Shown here in pieces: positions 1 to 10,985 of a stretch of DNA of 64,000 nucleotides. The position numbers and the translations under genes are program-made. Below the pieces are notes generated by a model that was not told where the DNA came from, did not search any database, and was given only the letters and a program-made list of their open reading frames with translations. The stretch is taken from NCBI GenBank assembly GCA_021030905.1, contig JAGFMI010000008.1, forward strand, positions 372,001-436,000, in the 5' to 3' direction. The first letter of the stretch is position 1, and each line of letters opens with the position of its first letter. The DNA is from Pyrenula massariospora. Taxonomy: Eukaryota; Ascomycota; Eurotiomycetes; Pyrenulales; Pyrenulaceae.

Positions 1-2111
1 CGCATTCGAGGAACGTCATGGCCTTCTCGCGGAGGTCGGGCGGGAGGCCGGAGAAGGCTTCGTCGAGGATGAGGATTGGAGGGGATTTGACGAGGGCGCG
101 GAGGAGTAGGAGGAGGCGTTGGTGGGGGAAGGGGAGGGAGCTGAAGGGGGTGGTGGCAGAGTCGGACCAGCTTGTGTCTCTGTTTGTCCTGGTTTGTGCT
201 GTGGGGATCGCAGTAAAGGAGGGGTTGAGCTCTGGTTCGAACCAACGGAGGACGGTGCCGATCTGTGCGTTTCGTTCAGTTGTTAGGGATGGTTTGCCGA
301 GGAAGGTGTCAGAAAAGGCGGATTGGAGGGTTTGGCGGATGGTAAGGTGTCGAGGGAAGAAGGCGTGGATTTCGGGAGAAGAGTGGCCGATGCGGGATTG
401 GATGTCGAAAAGAGAAATTCCGGGATGACCTTTGATCGGGAGGCGGGTGCGACCAAAGTGCTTGATGGGGAGAGAATAGGATTGTGGGTGATCAGATGTA
501 AGAAGGGAAAGGAGGGTAGTTTTACTACAGTATAGTTAGCATGTCTGGTTGATATGGTAAGATAATGACTCAGGGCCTACCCAGAACCGTTTGGGCCCAT
601 GATCGCGAGACGAGTGCCTGCTTGGATACACAAATTGAAGCCTGAAGGAATGTCTGATTTTTGAGAGGCGCCAAGTACTACCTTGGACCCGTATTTGACA
701 ACCACGTTATTGAGCTCGATTAACGGCTCACCCAGGCTTCGAGATATGTGTTCTCCAGCGACATTTGAAGACGCGTACTGATGTTTTTCATGCTGCTTGC
801 TAGCTTCACGCTGTCGTTGGTTATGAGGTAGCTTACTCGCCCACGAAAAGATTGTCCTCGGACTTAGACTCGACGCGGGAGGCGGATTGTCAAGACTATG
901 ATGATCCGATACCAGAGAATTGGGTACGTTTGACTGAAGTTGCTCCCGTCCTTTCAAAATTTCAGGAAGGAACGTGTCGCTAATCGAGCCCTGATCTGTC
1001 AAAATAACACCTAGATCGGCAAGGTTAGGGGGCTGCCCAAACGTTTTGCTCATCTCTTGGGCTTCTTCCACAGCCTTTTTGCCGAAAGGGTGGGGGTCTG
1101 CCCAGCAATGAATGGCGGACAAGACGCCATAGATTGGTCCTTGCATGGCGACTGTATTGTTCGCTCCAAGCCAGACGAGATGGGTGATCCAGTCAGGGAT
1201 CGGGTCCTGAGGACGAAGTGACAACACAAGACGCGGGCTAGCCTTATATGCTAGTTCTCGTAAAATCGGAGAAATTGTGGTGAGAGTAGGCGGATCAAGG
1301 CCCACTGTCAATGGTCAGCGAAGTTTTCCAACATGTAGATGGCTGGCTAGACTGTACTGAAAGGCTCGTCTAGTAGCAGAACCTCTGGCGATCCAAGTAG
1401 TGCCTTCGCGATCTTAGCTCGACGTGTCTGCCCATTGCTTAAGTTGCTGACTGGCATGGATGCTAGCTTTTCGAGGCGAAGATCTTGCATAACCTTGGTT
1501 AGACGAGCTGAGTTCTTATGATCGGATGCCTCTTCCCTCTTAGCAGGGTTCAGTTCGGTCTCCCCTTTCAAATACTGGAGAACAGTCCAGTCTGTCTCTT
1601 CCCTCCGACTCTCATATCTTGCAGAGAGATAGGCCCCCCGGACACCGCCAGCAGAGGATGACTTTTCCCCACCAAATCCGACATATTGAATTGCTCTTTC
1701 AGGATTTCTCAAGTGTATATCTTTCCTCGCGATTTCATCTGCGCCTAGGTACGGATAGGAACGGGCACTAGGCGGTACACATATATATCGGCCGCGCAGA
1801 ACATCAAGGAACGCTGCTTTTCCCTCTTGGCCTACGACCGCCCAATGCTGTTGAGGCTGCTGAGACGGCTCATCACGCGCGGAACCGTCACCATTCACTT
1901 GATTGGAAGGGAGTTGAAAGGTCAGTCCCGGGAACAATTCGGAATTTGTGACAGACGCATGGTCCTTCAACGATGGCTGCTGATGGTAGAACGTGCCATT
2001 CTCGATGAGAACAACCGGCGTGGGACCGCTCTGGACAGGCTGCGCGAAGATTCCAGAGTGTTTGTGCCATGGAGATGAGCCCCTGAAGAGGAGTCGTGTC
2101 GAATGGCGCAT
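1..2111 (-). CDS. Tandem ABC-ATPase without membrane domain (ModF/YDR061W-like), 3' end outside window
   Basis: Two ATP-binding cassettes in one chain with no membrane segment, the arrangement of bacterial ModF and yeast YDR061W. I join three exons: 2111-1358, 1304-581 and 524 to the window edge. The introns are 53 and 56 bases. Cassette 1 has a signature LSNGQ and Walker B LLLDEPF; the first join then gives EPFMGLDPP. Its Walker A is degenerate (GQEGKAAF instead of GxxGxGKS/T). Cassette 2 has a Walker A GPNGSGKTTLL rebuilt exactly across the second intron, which has a GCTAAC branch site, and a Walker B LILDEAFSGL at the window edge. The N-terminus (MRHSTRLLFRG) is basic and could be a mitochondrial presequence; that is inference. 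The substrate is unknown. Family assignment is good; the true C-terminus is not visible. Confidence 0.85.
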
Positions 2112-2834
2112 CTACGTTTCGAAATCCGGCGGCATGGCAGATACTGTAAAGTCGTGCCAAGACCAGAATTCTAATCCGCGAGCGGGTAATTTTCGGATAA
2201 TCCCAGGCTCTGACCCCAGTATCTGCGACAAGGATAGACTTTGAAGGGACGAGGCTCAGCTCGGTATCGGGACGAGCCCTATCGCCTCTCGGCCTATCAA
2301 GCAACGTCAAAGGTTTCCAGACCCCTGGTCTGTACCGAAGGATTCTTGGTCACCATCTTTAGGGACCCGAGACCTCTGATAAGACCTGGAGCCTGAACCG
2401 TAACTGGTTACCTCAACGTGGGTTTTTAGTTAGAAGCGCGTCCTGCCGAGACAACATTTTCACTCATCTCGCCATGGAATGCTCGAGGTTTTTGAGTAAT
2501 TACTGACCTTTTTTCAAGAAGACACTTATGTGCCGATTCTCTGAAGATTGTGATGAAATTTTCTGAACATCATCTCAAGGTATCGATACTGCCTGCCATG
2601 TTATGTACGTCGACGGAAATGCGCCTCGGCTTGTGTACGGGATATCTAATAGGAAGCCTCAAACACGGTGGCTGAAATAGCTTAGAATCACAAGGCTAGG
2701 CCCCTTAATGATTAGTACTCTGGCAGGGGTTCCTTTTTAATGACCGGCCCACGTCGAGTAATCTTCTGTAGGTTTTCTCGCTGATCTCTCAATTCTCTTT
2801 TGCATTGCTCTTGTCATCTTGTGAGACTTCCATT
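2112..2834. other. Intergenic, divergent promoters
   Basis: This lies between the ABC ATPase (minus) and the membrane protein (plus), so it should hold both promoters. No supported gene. Short open frames over 1888-2310 are other-frame readings of the ABC gene and its leader. Confidence 0.5.
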
Positions 2835-4721
2835 ATGTACACAGCTCCGCTGGAGCCAATCCACCGAAAGCCCACGCTAGACGTGCAGTACAGCCCTCTT
2901 GATGTCCAACCCAAAGCGCTGAATGGAGTGAGCAAGAGGACGATTCTTCAAGACTATATAGGAGCATATTGGACGATAGTGCTGCATGCTGCCTTAAGTA
3001 TCTTATTTGCCTTGCTTGCAGTGTTTGTGGTTGACGGACGCAAATTCCTTGTCAATACGCAACACGGAACAAGATCTGGTGGCGGATCATGGATCCTCTA
3101 CCAGTCGGACATGACTACGATCATTTCAACAGCCCTAGTCCTAGTCAGGCTTTCGGGAGCATCTTGGTTCACACTTGCCAAGTATCGAAGCGCTTTCATG
3201 CATCTGGAGAAAGCCGGCATGACGTTAGGCCAAGTCTCGCGCGCGCTGAGATACGGCTTTCCTGGCTGGGGTCGTCTCAGCAAGAAAGAAAAGCCGCACG
3301 ATTCCACTGACGGATTCCTCATCTTCGTATGGCTAGCTGTCTTGTTAATTATCCCTATGCAGTTAATCAGTCCCCTTGCATCTGGTGCGTTCACATGGGT
3401 TCCGGCGCGGATGCCTTCCTCAAAATCGCGTATAGCCATGGAAAAAGCAGGCAATGGACTTGGCTGGGAATTTCTTGTCGATTTCACGGAGCATCAATTA
3501 GTTACTACCCTTCAATCTGCCGGTCTCGCCGCCGTTCACACGAATGCCAGGTTCGAATCTGACTACCAACCCATACTAAGAACTTACCTTCCGGCGCTCA
3601 AACAGTACGCACCTGGCTCTACCCTTCTGGGGTCGGCGAACCTCCCTCATTTCGCGATCGACTCTTTCAAATGGATCTCAGATCTCGAGAGCATATCAAG
3701 CGATGAGGATGTGGCTATAAAATCTGTGTTCAATGACTCGAATGCAAATCTGAGTTTCGGGTCGGATGAGAATCCTTTCGTCTCACCTTCCAATACCTAT
3801 GTCACAGCAACAACCCTCGCTCTCAACGAGCCATGGCAACGACCAAACTCAAGCGAAGAAGGAGCACAATTTACATACGATTACCCCCAACCTCACACCC
3901 TGAAACAGTCGCTTATCGTCGGTGTCTTCGTGGCCAGAAATGATTCTGTTGCGATGATGAAGGACTGTTACACTCCTGAAGATAAATATGGGGCGATACC
4001 TAGAATCATCGCGCTCTACCCTACATACATCGATCCAGACGGCTCTAAGGCGCTCGATAATTGTTACGCTTTTGCTCGCATAACTTTTGAAGCCGGGGTT
4101 GTCAATTGTACCGACTGTCCCATAGCCGCTAGCGGAACTCTCGAAGCCGACTTGAAGCTTCAAAAGTACCAAAACGCTAGGCTTTTGCCTGACCCGTTAG
4201 TCTCAACTGCTGTCCACATGATTCCCGAAACGCTCACGTACCTCGTGCGAATGAATAGCACTGTGATGCCTACCTGGCAGAATCTTGACGGGTATGCGAA
4301 GGGCACTTTGTCTCTTGCGTACCAGGTCAATTGGAACGCCTTGCAACTCAAGATGCTAAATTCTTCCTTAACCTACCCAACAACAGTATCTACATCATCG
4401 CCCGTTGTCCTAGCGCAGGTTGCGGCAGGACGAATATACGCCTGGCTTGGCTTGAATCTGTTGGTATTGCTTTCAGGAGGGATTCTGATATTTGCTCAGA
4501 TACGTTACGATAGAGATCCCGTCACAGATCCGCAGCTATACTCGTTGCTCATAGATCCGACAAATGTTGCGGGTTCGAGAGGTGAGCAGATTTCGGAGTC
4601 ATGTCGAAGGACAGGCACTCCAGCAAAGAGTGATGCAGATACTCGGGTCAGATTGTTGGTACCCCAAACCCGAAGAAGAAACAGGAATTTGACAGGTTCT
4701 GCCCGATTGGTTCCGTTGTAG
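2835..4721 (+). CDS. Fungal multi-pass membrane protein of unknown function
   Basis: A single uninterrupted frame of about 628 residues, counted from the second methionine (MYTAPLEP). An in-frame ATG 30 bases upstream (2805) is also possible. Three hydrophobic segments lie in the first third: around VLHAALSILFALLAVFVV, the stretch after WILYQSDMTTIISTALVLV, and FLIFVWLAVLLIIPMQLI. A last one lies near the C-terminus (YAWLGLNLLVLLSGGILIF). Between them is a large, probably extracytoplasmic domain of about 350 residues with several N-x-S/T sites (for example NDSNANLS, NSSLTYP) and paired cysteines (VVNCTDCP). This is the layout of a large group of uncharacterised Pezizomycotina membrane proteins. 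I do not recognise a function. The tail after residue about 570 is polar and arginine-rich, so a missed 3' intron or a frame change there is possible. Confidence 0.75.
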   Translation: MYTAPLEPIHRKPTLDVQYSPLDVQPKALNGVSKRTILQDYIGAYWTIVLHAALSILFALLAVFVVDGRKFLVNTQHGTRSGGGSWILYQSDMTTIISTALVLVRLSGASWFTLAKYRSAFMHLEKAGMTLGQVSRALRYGFPGWGRLSKKEKPHDSTDGFLIFVWLAVLLIIPMQLISPLASGAFTWVPARMPSSKSRIAMEKAGNGLGWEFLVDFTEHQLVTTLQSAGLAAVHTNARFESDYQPILRTYLPALKQYAPGSTLLGSANLPHFAIDSFKWISDLESISSDEDVAIKSVFNDSNANLSFGSDENPFVSPSNTYVTATTLALNEPWQRPNSSEEGAQFTYDYPQPHTLKQSLIVGVFVARNDSVAMMKDCYTPEDKYGAIPRIIALYPTYIDPDGSKALDNCYAFARITFEAGVVNCTDCPIAASGTLEADLKLQKYQNARLLPDPLVSTAVHMIPETLTYLVRMNSTVMPTWQNLDGYAKGTLSLAYQVNWNALQLKMLNSSLTYPTTVSTSSPVVLAQVAAGRIYAWLGLNLLVLLSGGILIFAQIRYDRDPVTDPQLYSLLIDPTNVAGSRGEQISESCRRTGTPAKSDADTRVRLLVPQTRRRNRNLTGSARLVPL

Positions 4722-5395
4722 ATCTAGTAGCCGATGGTTTCTGGCCTTTCGTCTTACTTGTCCTATGGCGCGTCTGCGCTGGAAAGTCCCTGGATGAAAT
4801 TCAGTTCGCCATATCCGTCAACGAACCAAATAGGCGAAGTAACACCACTTTGCCTTACCCACTTTTCGCCAGGCCGTTGATTTAACTTTTCGAACTGAAT
4901 GAGGCTAGAAAGCGGACCGGGATGATGATGATGAAGCAAGTCTTCTGAACGCCTGTGTTGCAACCTCCCACAATCGAGCCAAGCCGAAAGGGTGTCGTTC
5001 AAGCTCCAGTGTACCTTCGATGCTCCGCGCTCGGTCTACCGCCTTGCTTTCCACGCCGCAGATTCTAACTCCATGGGGCTTGCACGGCAGAGTACTTCAC
5101 CACTCACTCAGGCAGTTCCTGCCTTTCTTCTCTCTTTAATCCAACCTTTCCAAATGCGGACGACATGTGATGTTATCCGAAAGACACATCAATGAAAGAA
5201 TTTGCAGCTGACCGCGGCATGTGTTCTTTCCCGACTTGTCATGGCTAGCGACGGTAGATCCAATGTTGGACTTCCAGCTGCTTCTACTTCTTCAGCCTTT
5301 TCTTCATCAATTTACGTCTTCGCCGCCTCAATTTCCTGGTCGCCCCTATCCGCACAATCCGTACCCCTTTTCACACCAACAGACCTGTCCCAGAC
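4722..5395. other. Intergenic, no supported gene
   Basis: Upstream region of the cysteine-rich secreted protein. Short open frames on both strands show no recognisable domain. A short GAT repeat lies near 4921-4934. Confidence 0.45.
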
Positions 5396-6105
5396 ATGTT
5401 CACTTTGAGGGTAACGAGTCTTTTCGTGCTAGCTAGTCTCATTTCTACGGGTAGTCCTCTTGCTCGACCAAACACGATCAGTAATAGTATCACCGAGCAA
5501 GCGACCCAACCGCCTCCTGCAACGCGTCAGCTTTCTTCGAAGTCTCCTCTTATGGGTGTTTTGTCTCCTGTTCATACGATATATGCTTATGACATTACTC
5601 ATACCGCTTTCCCAAAGACACTGGTAACTTCCGCCGAGCTAGCCACCGGTGGTGATGTTGACGGTGATGCAGCCAGTAAGCTACCAAACCTCACATAAAC
5701 ACAGCAGAACGCACCACAAAGCTAACATCCGCAGCGTCACTCCCTCACACCATCCTATCCCCAACCACCCTCTCGTCCGCTTCCCCCTCCATCCCCCAAT
5801 CCCTCAAAAAGCGCCTCGAGCACAGCTGGGCCCTGATCTGCTACCCTGACAGCGACCAAACCTCCTTCTGCAGCAAGAGCTACTACTGCAGCACCCGCGG
5901 CGAGTTCATGCTCAAGAAAAAGGCCCGCGAGGAGCCTGACTGCAAGCAGTTCTGCTCCTGCTGGGATCTTCTGACGGGGCAGTATATACCGGCGAGCCAG
6001 GGGAAGGGGCCGAACCTTCCGAAGGCGCCGCCGGTGCCGTGTCAGCCGTGGGATAAGAAGTGCGAGCTAAAGGAGGTTGATGCGACGGGAGATGGTGGGG
6101 CATGA
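5396..6105 (+). CDS. Small cysteine-rich secreted protein
   Basis: Two exons, 5396-5675 and 5735-6105, joined over a 59-base intron (GTAAGC...GCTAACATCCGCAG), give 216 residues. The N-terminus MFTLRVTSLFVLASLISTG reads as a signal peptide. The first 100 residues are Ser/Thr/Pro-rich and low in structure. The C-terminal part holds all eight cysteines (LICYPD, SFCSK, YYCS, PDCKQ, FCSCW, VPCQPW, KKCE), an even number that fits four disulfides. No catalytic motif is seen. Size, secretion signal and cysteine content fit effector-like or cell-surface fungal proteins, but the role is unknown. The frame is kept exactly through the splice, which supports the model. Transcription may begin upstream in the CT-rich stretch before 5396. 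Confidence 0.75.
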
Positions 6106-7147
6106 TGAGTATGTAACGTTCCTGCTCTCGAATTGACCTTCCTGTATGGTGAGGAGAGAGTTTGATAGCTGTCGGTTTGGTGCAAATTCGTGGCGGCTAC
6201 ACTTTCTGCGCACGAACTTATATTCAAGCACTGTACTATAATGTTTCCTAATATAATGAATAACGAGAGACAATTTGAATGTGAAGTTCCTGCTATACGT
6301 CATAACACGCGAAGAATTACCCCTGTTTAGAGAGTAACAATAACCTAAAACCAAAACATCGAAATCTAAAATACTTTCATATTATAGGTTGGCAAAATAA
6401 ATGACCATTCTGTTATTTAACGGTTGGTTCGAGCCCCAACCTAGAAATAACTAGCTTTTCCGCGGGCGTAAGTTGAACATTCGTCGTAAAAGCTCTGTAG
6501 GATTTCCCTCGCATCTCTGAGTTATTGTTTCTCCCTTTCCCGGTCATCTGATATGGGTACGTAAAGAAGCAACGAGCAATCTCTTTTTTCTTTTTCTGTC
6601 TCCATATCTTCCTCTCCGCTAGTGTATACTGTAATAGGCTATTGGCGATTCGAGGATAAGGAGACGCCAGGCCAGATGACAAATGCAAACGATAAACATA
6701 TAGACTTTCTTAGCTTTTGAATAATAGCTTTATTGACTGCAACGAAGTGGGAAGGCATACGGAGGCGAGGAAGAGAAATGTTGCGGGTGGATTGGTATAC
6801 TGCGCTACAATTAGGAATAAGATTACGTCCAGACGGTCTCTGCAGCCTGCTTGTCATCAGTGACAAGTTTTACATAAGCATCACAAACTACCAGCGTTAC
6901 AAAATTCCTCTCAGGAGTTCCTCGGCTTACTGTCTTAGAGTCTAACTTACACTACAGAAATAATTGCCTCTTATACAAAGAGAATGTTAGAATCTAGCTT
7001 GATTTGCGCCACCTGGCCGACTCAAATCTAAAAAATACCCACAATACGCACTTTGCGAGATATAGTAGTTGCTGAAGTTGAAAAAAGTCCAGATATTTCA
7101 CGGTACGCTTCCCCGCAGCTCACGTTACGAGTTTTTCCTACCTTATA
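6106..7147. other. Gene-poor flank of the AT-rich island, with a repeat remnant
   Basis: No supported gene. AT content rises from about 6240. The part from about 6820 to 6985 resembles 18143-18295 (see repeats). Confidence 0.5.
6820..6985. repeat. Diverged dispersed repeat, copy 1
   Basis: Reads alongside 18143-18295. Shared blocks are ATTACGTCCAGA, then CGTCTCTG-AGCCT, then TTCTCAGG--TTCCTCGGC-like, then GTC-TAG-GT-TAA-TTAC and CTTATAC. Most mismatches are C/T or G/A, as expected of RIP-damaged copies. Borders are approximate. Confidence 0.5.
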
Positions 7148-9272
7148 CACGGTTACAGTTTATACATATTTATAACTTAGAATTTATAAATATTTTAAAA
7201 ATTTATAATTTTATTGATATGACGCTGTTAAATTTCGCTTTTATTATAATAAAATTAAAAAAATATTTTAATTACTCCGCGATAGTGAAAAAATATAATT
7301 ATAATTAAATAATATTATTACGGCGCTATAAAGATATTATTAATATTAAAAAATAGTTAAATGAAAATTTTAAATTATTAATAAATATTTAAGAGCTACA
7401 ACTTTTTTAAAATATTAAAATATTTATAAATTGAGAAATCTTATCTACGTCTATGCTTATATGTAATTTAATAAATAAAATAATTGAAGTTTAGTCTATA
7501 AAGAATTAAATTAATTACTTTATTAATAAGTAGTAATATAAAATTGTATTTATATATTTTTAAAAATTCAATTTACGTTGTAAACGCGTAAATAATTATA
7601 AAAAGATTTTATATTATTTTAAATTGATAAAAGATAATTAAGGAGCTATATAAGTATATTAAATTTTTATAAATTAAAATAAAAATCCGCTAATATAATA
7701 TTAAATTAAAAAATATTTATAATATAAATAAAAAAGGTTTTTTATTTAGTTATTTTTATAAAACACGTTATATTGTATTTAAAGAAATTTATAAAATAAA
7801 TTAAGTTTTTAATTTTAATTAAAATAGCAGTTGATAATAAATAACGATTTTAACAGCTATTTATATAAATAAAATATATTTATTATCTACAATTATATAT
7901 ATTTTTAAATTTAGTAATTTTTAAAATATCTAATTTAATAAGTTCGATTTTTAAAAATATAATATATTTTTTATAAATTCTTTAAACAGTTAAATTAATA
8001 ACTATTTAAATTTTTATTAATTAAAATAAATCTTTAATATAAATACCGTTTAAAAAGCTTACTAATATTATAATTTAAAATTACTTTTAATTAATAATTA
8101 CGATAGTTATATTAATGTAAAATTTTTTATTTAAATGATAACTCATAATATTTATATCGCAGTTTTTTTTTTTATTTAATTTATTAATTATAGCCGCTTA
8201 ATATATTAATATTTAATTTTTTATTATATTATTATTAATTAAAATTTAATAATTAAATTCGCGATAAAAATTTTTATTATTAATTTATTAAATATGAGTT
8301 TTAGCCTCTCTTTATTAAAATTTTTTATAAAATTTTTATTAAGTTGAATATTATAAATATTTAAATTAAAATAAATTTGACGCCTTAAAATTTTTAATTA
8401 ATATTTAAATTTATTACGAAATATAGACGCGTATCTCTTTTTAATTTTATTTTAATATTAATAATTAATATTAATATTTATAAGCTACGAATAAAAATAT
8501 ATTAAATTTTAAAAAATATTATATTAATATCAATATTTTTAAAACTTTTAAATTAAATCGATAAAATTAAATTTTAAATAATAATATTTTAAAATGAGAT
8601 TGCAATTATTAAAAATATTATAAATATAAAAAAAAAATACTATAAGCGTAATAAGTCGTTATTTAATAAAATTTTATAATATTTATAGAGTAAATTTTAA
8701 TTTTATAATTTTAATAAAATTTAGAAGATATATCTACGCCAATAATAACTTATTATTAAAAAAGTTAATAAAATTGCTGTTAAAAAAAACGTTAAGTTTT
8801 AAAAGACTTTAAAAAAAAATTTAAATAATTAAAATTGATAAATAAGCGCGCGGCGCGCGAATAGGCTAAAAAAAAAAAATTACTATTTAAAAAGAAGTTT
8901 AAGTATAAAAAAAGGCTGATAAATAATTACGATTAAAAATTAAAAATATTTAATAAATAAATAAATTATATGAAAAAAATAAATAAAATTAAAATACGAT
9001 TTTAAGATTAAATTATTTTTTTATATAAAACGATGATGATATTAAAGTTATTATTATAAAATTCTTCGCGATATTATTATTAATATAATTAAAATAATAA
9101 TAATGATCTTCTAAGCACTTTAATAAATAAATTAATAAATTATAATAGTTTAGATAGCTAAATAAAGTAATTCTATAAAATTTTACAATGATTGAAGCTC
9201 TCGTTGTAAAGTAATTCGATTTAATAATATTAAAAAAATAGCTAATAGAAATGTATACGAGACGTAACCGTG
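7148..9272. mobile_element. Degenerate AT-rich element, probable RIP-mutated DNA transposon
   Basis: About 2.1 kb of almost pure A/T with stop codons in every frame. It starts and ends abruptly. The left edge reads CACGGTTAC (7148-7156) and the right edge reads GTAACCGTG (9264-9272), a perfect 9-base inverted repeat. Just inside, both ends continue with a similar TATACAT...TTTAT/CTAT block, suggesting imperfect terminal inverted repeats of about 30 bases. The size fits a Tc1/mariner-type (Fot1/pogo) fungal element. The few remaining C bases lie mostly in CpG or CpC rather than CpA, the expected mark of RIP. No protein can be read, so the class is inferred from size and ends only. Confidence 0.55.
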
Positions 9273-9364
9273 CACGGGGTGGGGCAGATTCTTACACTGT
9301 TGTCAAGAAAATCCAAGTCAAAAACCTACAATCTTAGTATTTCCATAACGTCAACTTTGACCTT

Positions 9365-10985
9365 TCAGCGACGCTGCGTACTTTGGATCACGGACTCCTT
9401 GACCAAAATATTGCCGATGGGTGGCACTGGCGGCAGTCCACTCGACCCGCTCTCCAGATCGTCCGTGTCTTTAAGCGCGTAGGCCTCATATCCACCGCTC
9501 TCCGGATTCACCTTGTGGACTAACTGCGCCTTATCCTGAGAGACCCGTCCCTGAGCGGTGTTCTCAGGGACGCCATTGGCATCGAAATTGCTCCCTTTGC
9601 CCATTGACGCGGTACTAGTTGAGGAGCGCAGCGAACGGAGGGACCGGACGCTGCAGAGGACCTTTTCGGGGATGCGGCCTTTGCTGAAGAACAGCCAGAG
9701 CGTCGGAAGATTCACAGCCGTCAAAGTCATGCCGCCGGAAAGGACGGTATAGAAATCAATCTGACTGTTGACGTCTGGATAAGGATCAGCTTGAAACGCG
9801 GATTGAAGGGTTTTCTACTTACTCTGGTCGGGGGGGAGTTTGTTGCCGGCTTGGATAGCTGCAAGGAGGCGTCGAGCATGTTAGCGTCTGCCGAGAGTCT
9901 TCTCCCTATCGGAAAATCTCGGACGGTTGCTCGGGGGCGGTCTCACCGTTCAACACCTTGACGGTAATGACCATCCGGGCGAGTGACGCGCCAAAGCCCC
10001 TTGACGCAGAGGTCAGCTGATGGCCACAGATTTTGAATAGAGAGGGCTATTGAGAGATTCGTTGACTTACACTAGCGCTAAAAGGAAGATCCCTGTTACG
10101 GCGAATTTGCGCTGAATCGACATTTTCAATTTCCAGATCTGTGACCAATTGGTCAACGTTAGCGGCGATTGGCTAGCTCCGCCATTCACATACCGAAGGA
10201 AGCGGCAAGCAGATAATTAAGATGTCCAGAATCACGTCGGTGATGGTCCACGCCTCGACGTCTGAGAATGCGCCGCTACAGTATTTCTTTCTCTCGGCTT
10301 GATTGAAAGACCACGAGGCCGAGAAGCGAGTCCCACATTGCATGGGCATTAAGATGGCAAAAAGGCATGCCCACAGAAAGACAATGACGATCCCAACCGC
10401 TATGATCGCGCCGAAGGTAGAGCGGATGCCTCGAGGACAAAACACGCGGAAATAAAAGAAGAGTGCGCTCGCTTTGATACAGCCAAAGCTCAGTGTCGAA
10501 AGAATATCGAAGGAGTAATAAAGCTGAGGATGATCATGAGTCCACTTGGCTAACTGTAAGGTAAGGACTATTCACCAGGATTGAGAACTTTCGCCGTTGC
10601 TCATAAACCTCCTCACTAGGTTGCGGCCAGCCAATGATGTTTCTGTATGTGCCTAACACAATTATTCAGCTCTCTAGACATAGTAACCCAGACCGTTTCT
10701 GAGGTCTAACCTTCCAGGATGGCGATACATACGCCCAGAAAGAAAGCCTGATGAGTTTGCACATCATTAGCCATTAACGTCATCGGAAATTTTTGGGAGT
10801 CGCGTTGACTAGAGAGACTTGTAGCGCACATAGCCTGGAAGCATGAGCCAGTCATCCATCCGGAGGTCTGCCTTCTGGATCTGGCGAGCATAGAAGCGTA
10901 ACCCAACAACGACTACCCCGATCCCAAGAAAAGCACCACACACTCCGCGAATGTTTAGATAAGATACCAGAGCCAGATCGGACAT
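9365..10985 (-). CDS. SAT4-type rhodopsin-like seven-helix membrane protein
   Basis: Eight exons: 10985-10830, 10747-10711, 10652-10576, 10553-10194, 10138-10071, 9999-9947, 9858-9823 and 9774-9365. They keep frame throughout and encode 398 residues. Features in order: a first helix (residues about 14-30), then the family's R-x-D-D-W motif (LRMDDWLMLPGY), FFLGVCIAILEG, the Q-L-Y-Y-S-F-D and K-A-S-A-L-F-F-Y-F-R-V-F stretch, FGAIIAVGIVIVFLWACLFAI, a CGT...W...YC extracellular loop, DVEAWTITDVILDILIICLPLPS, then further helices to MTLTAVNLPTLWLFF. The C-terminal 100 residues are polar and cytoplasmic. These are hallmarks of the fungal SAT4/rhodopsin family, whose members are mostly of unknown function. 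The exon 1 donor (GTGCGC) is weak; the other junctions are ordinary. Confidence 0.85.

Noticed and set aside
18-535. Open frames of 136 and 70 codons on the plus strand
   Set aside because: They are shadows of the ABC ATPase, whose Walker B (LILDEAFSGL) is read on the minus strand here.
6415-6445. T-arm-like hairpin GGTTGG TTCGAGCC CCAACC
   Set aside because: The loop has eight bases and no acceptor, D or anticodon arms can be built around it.
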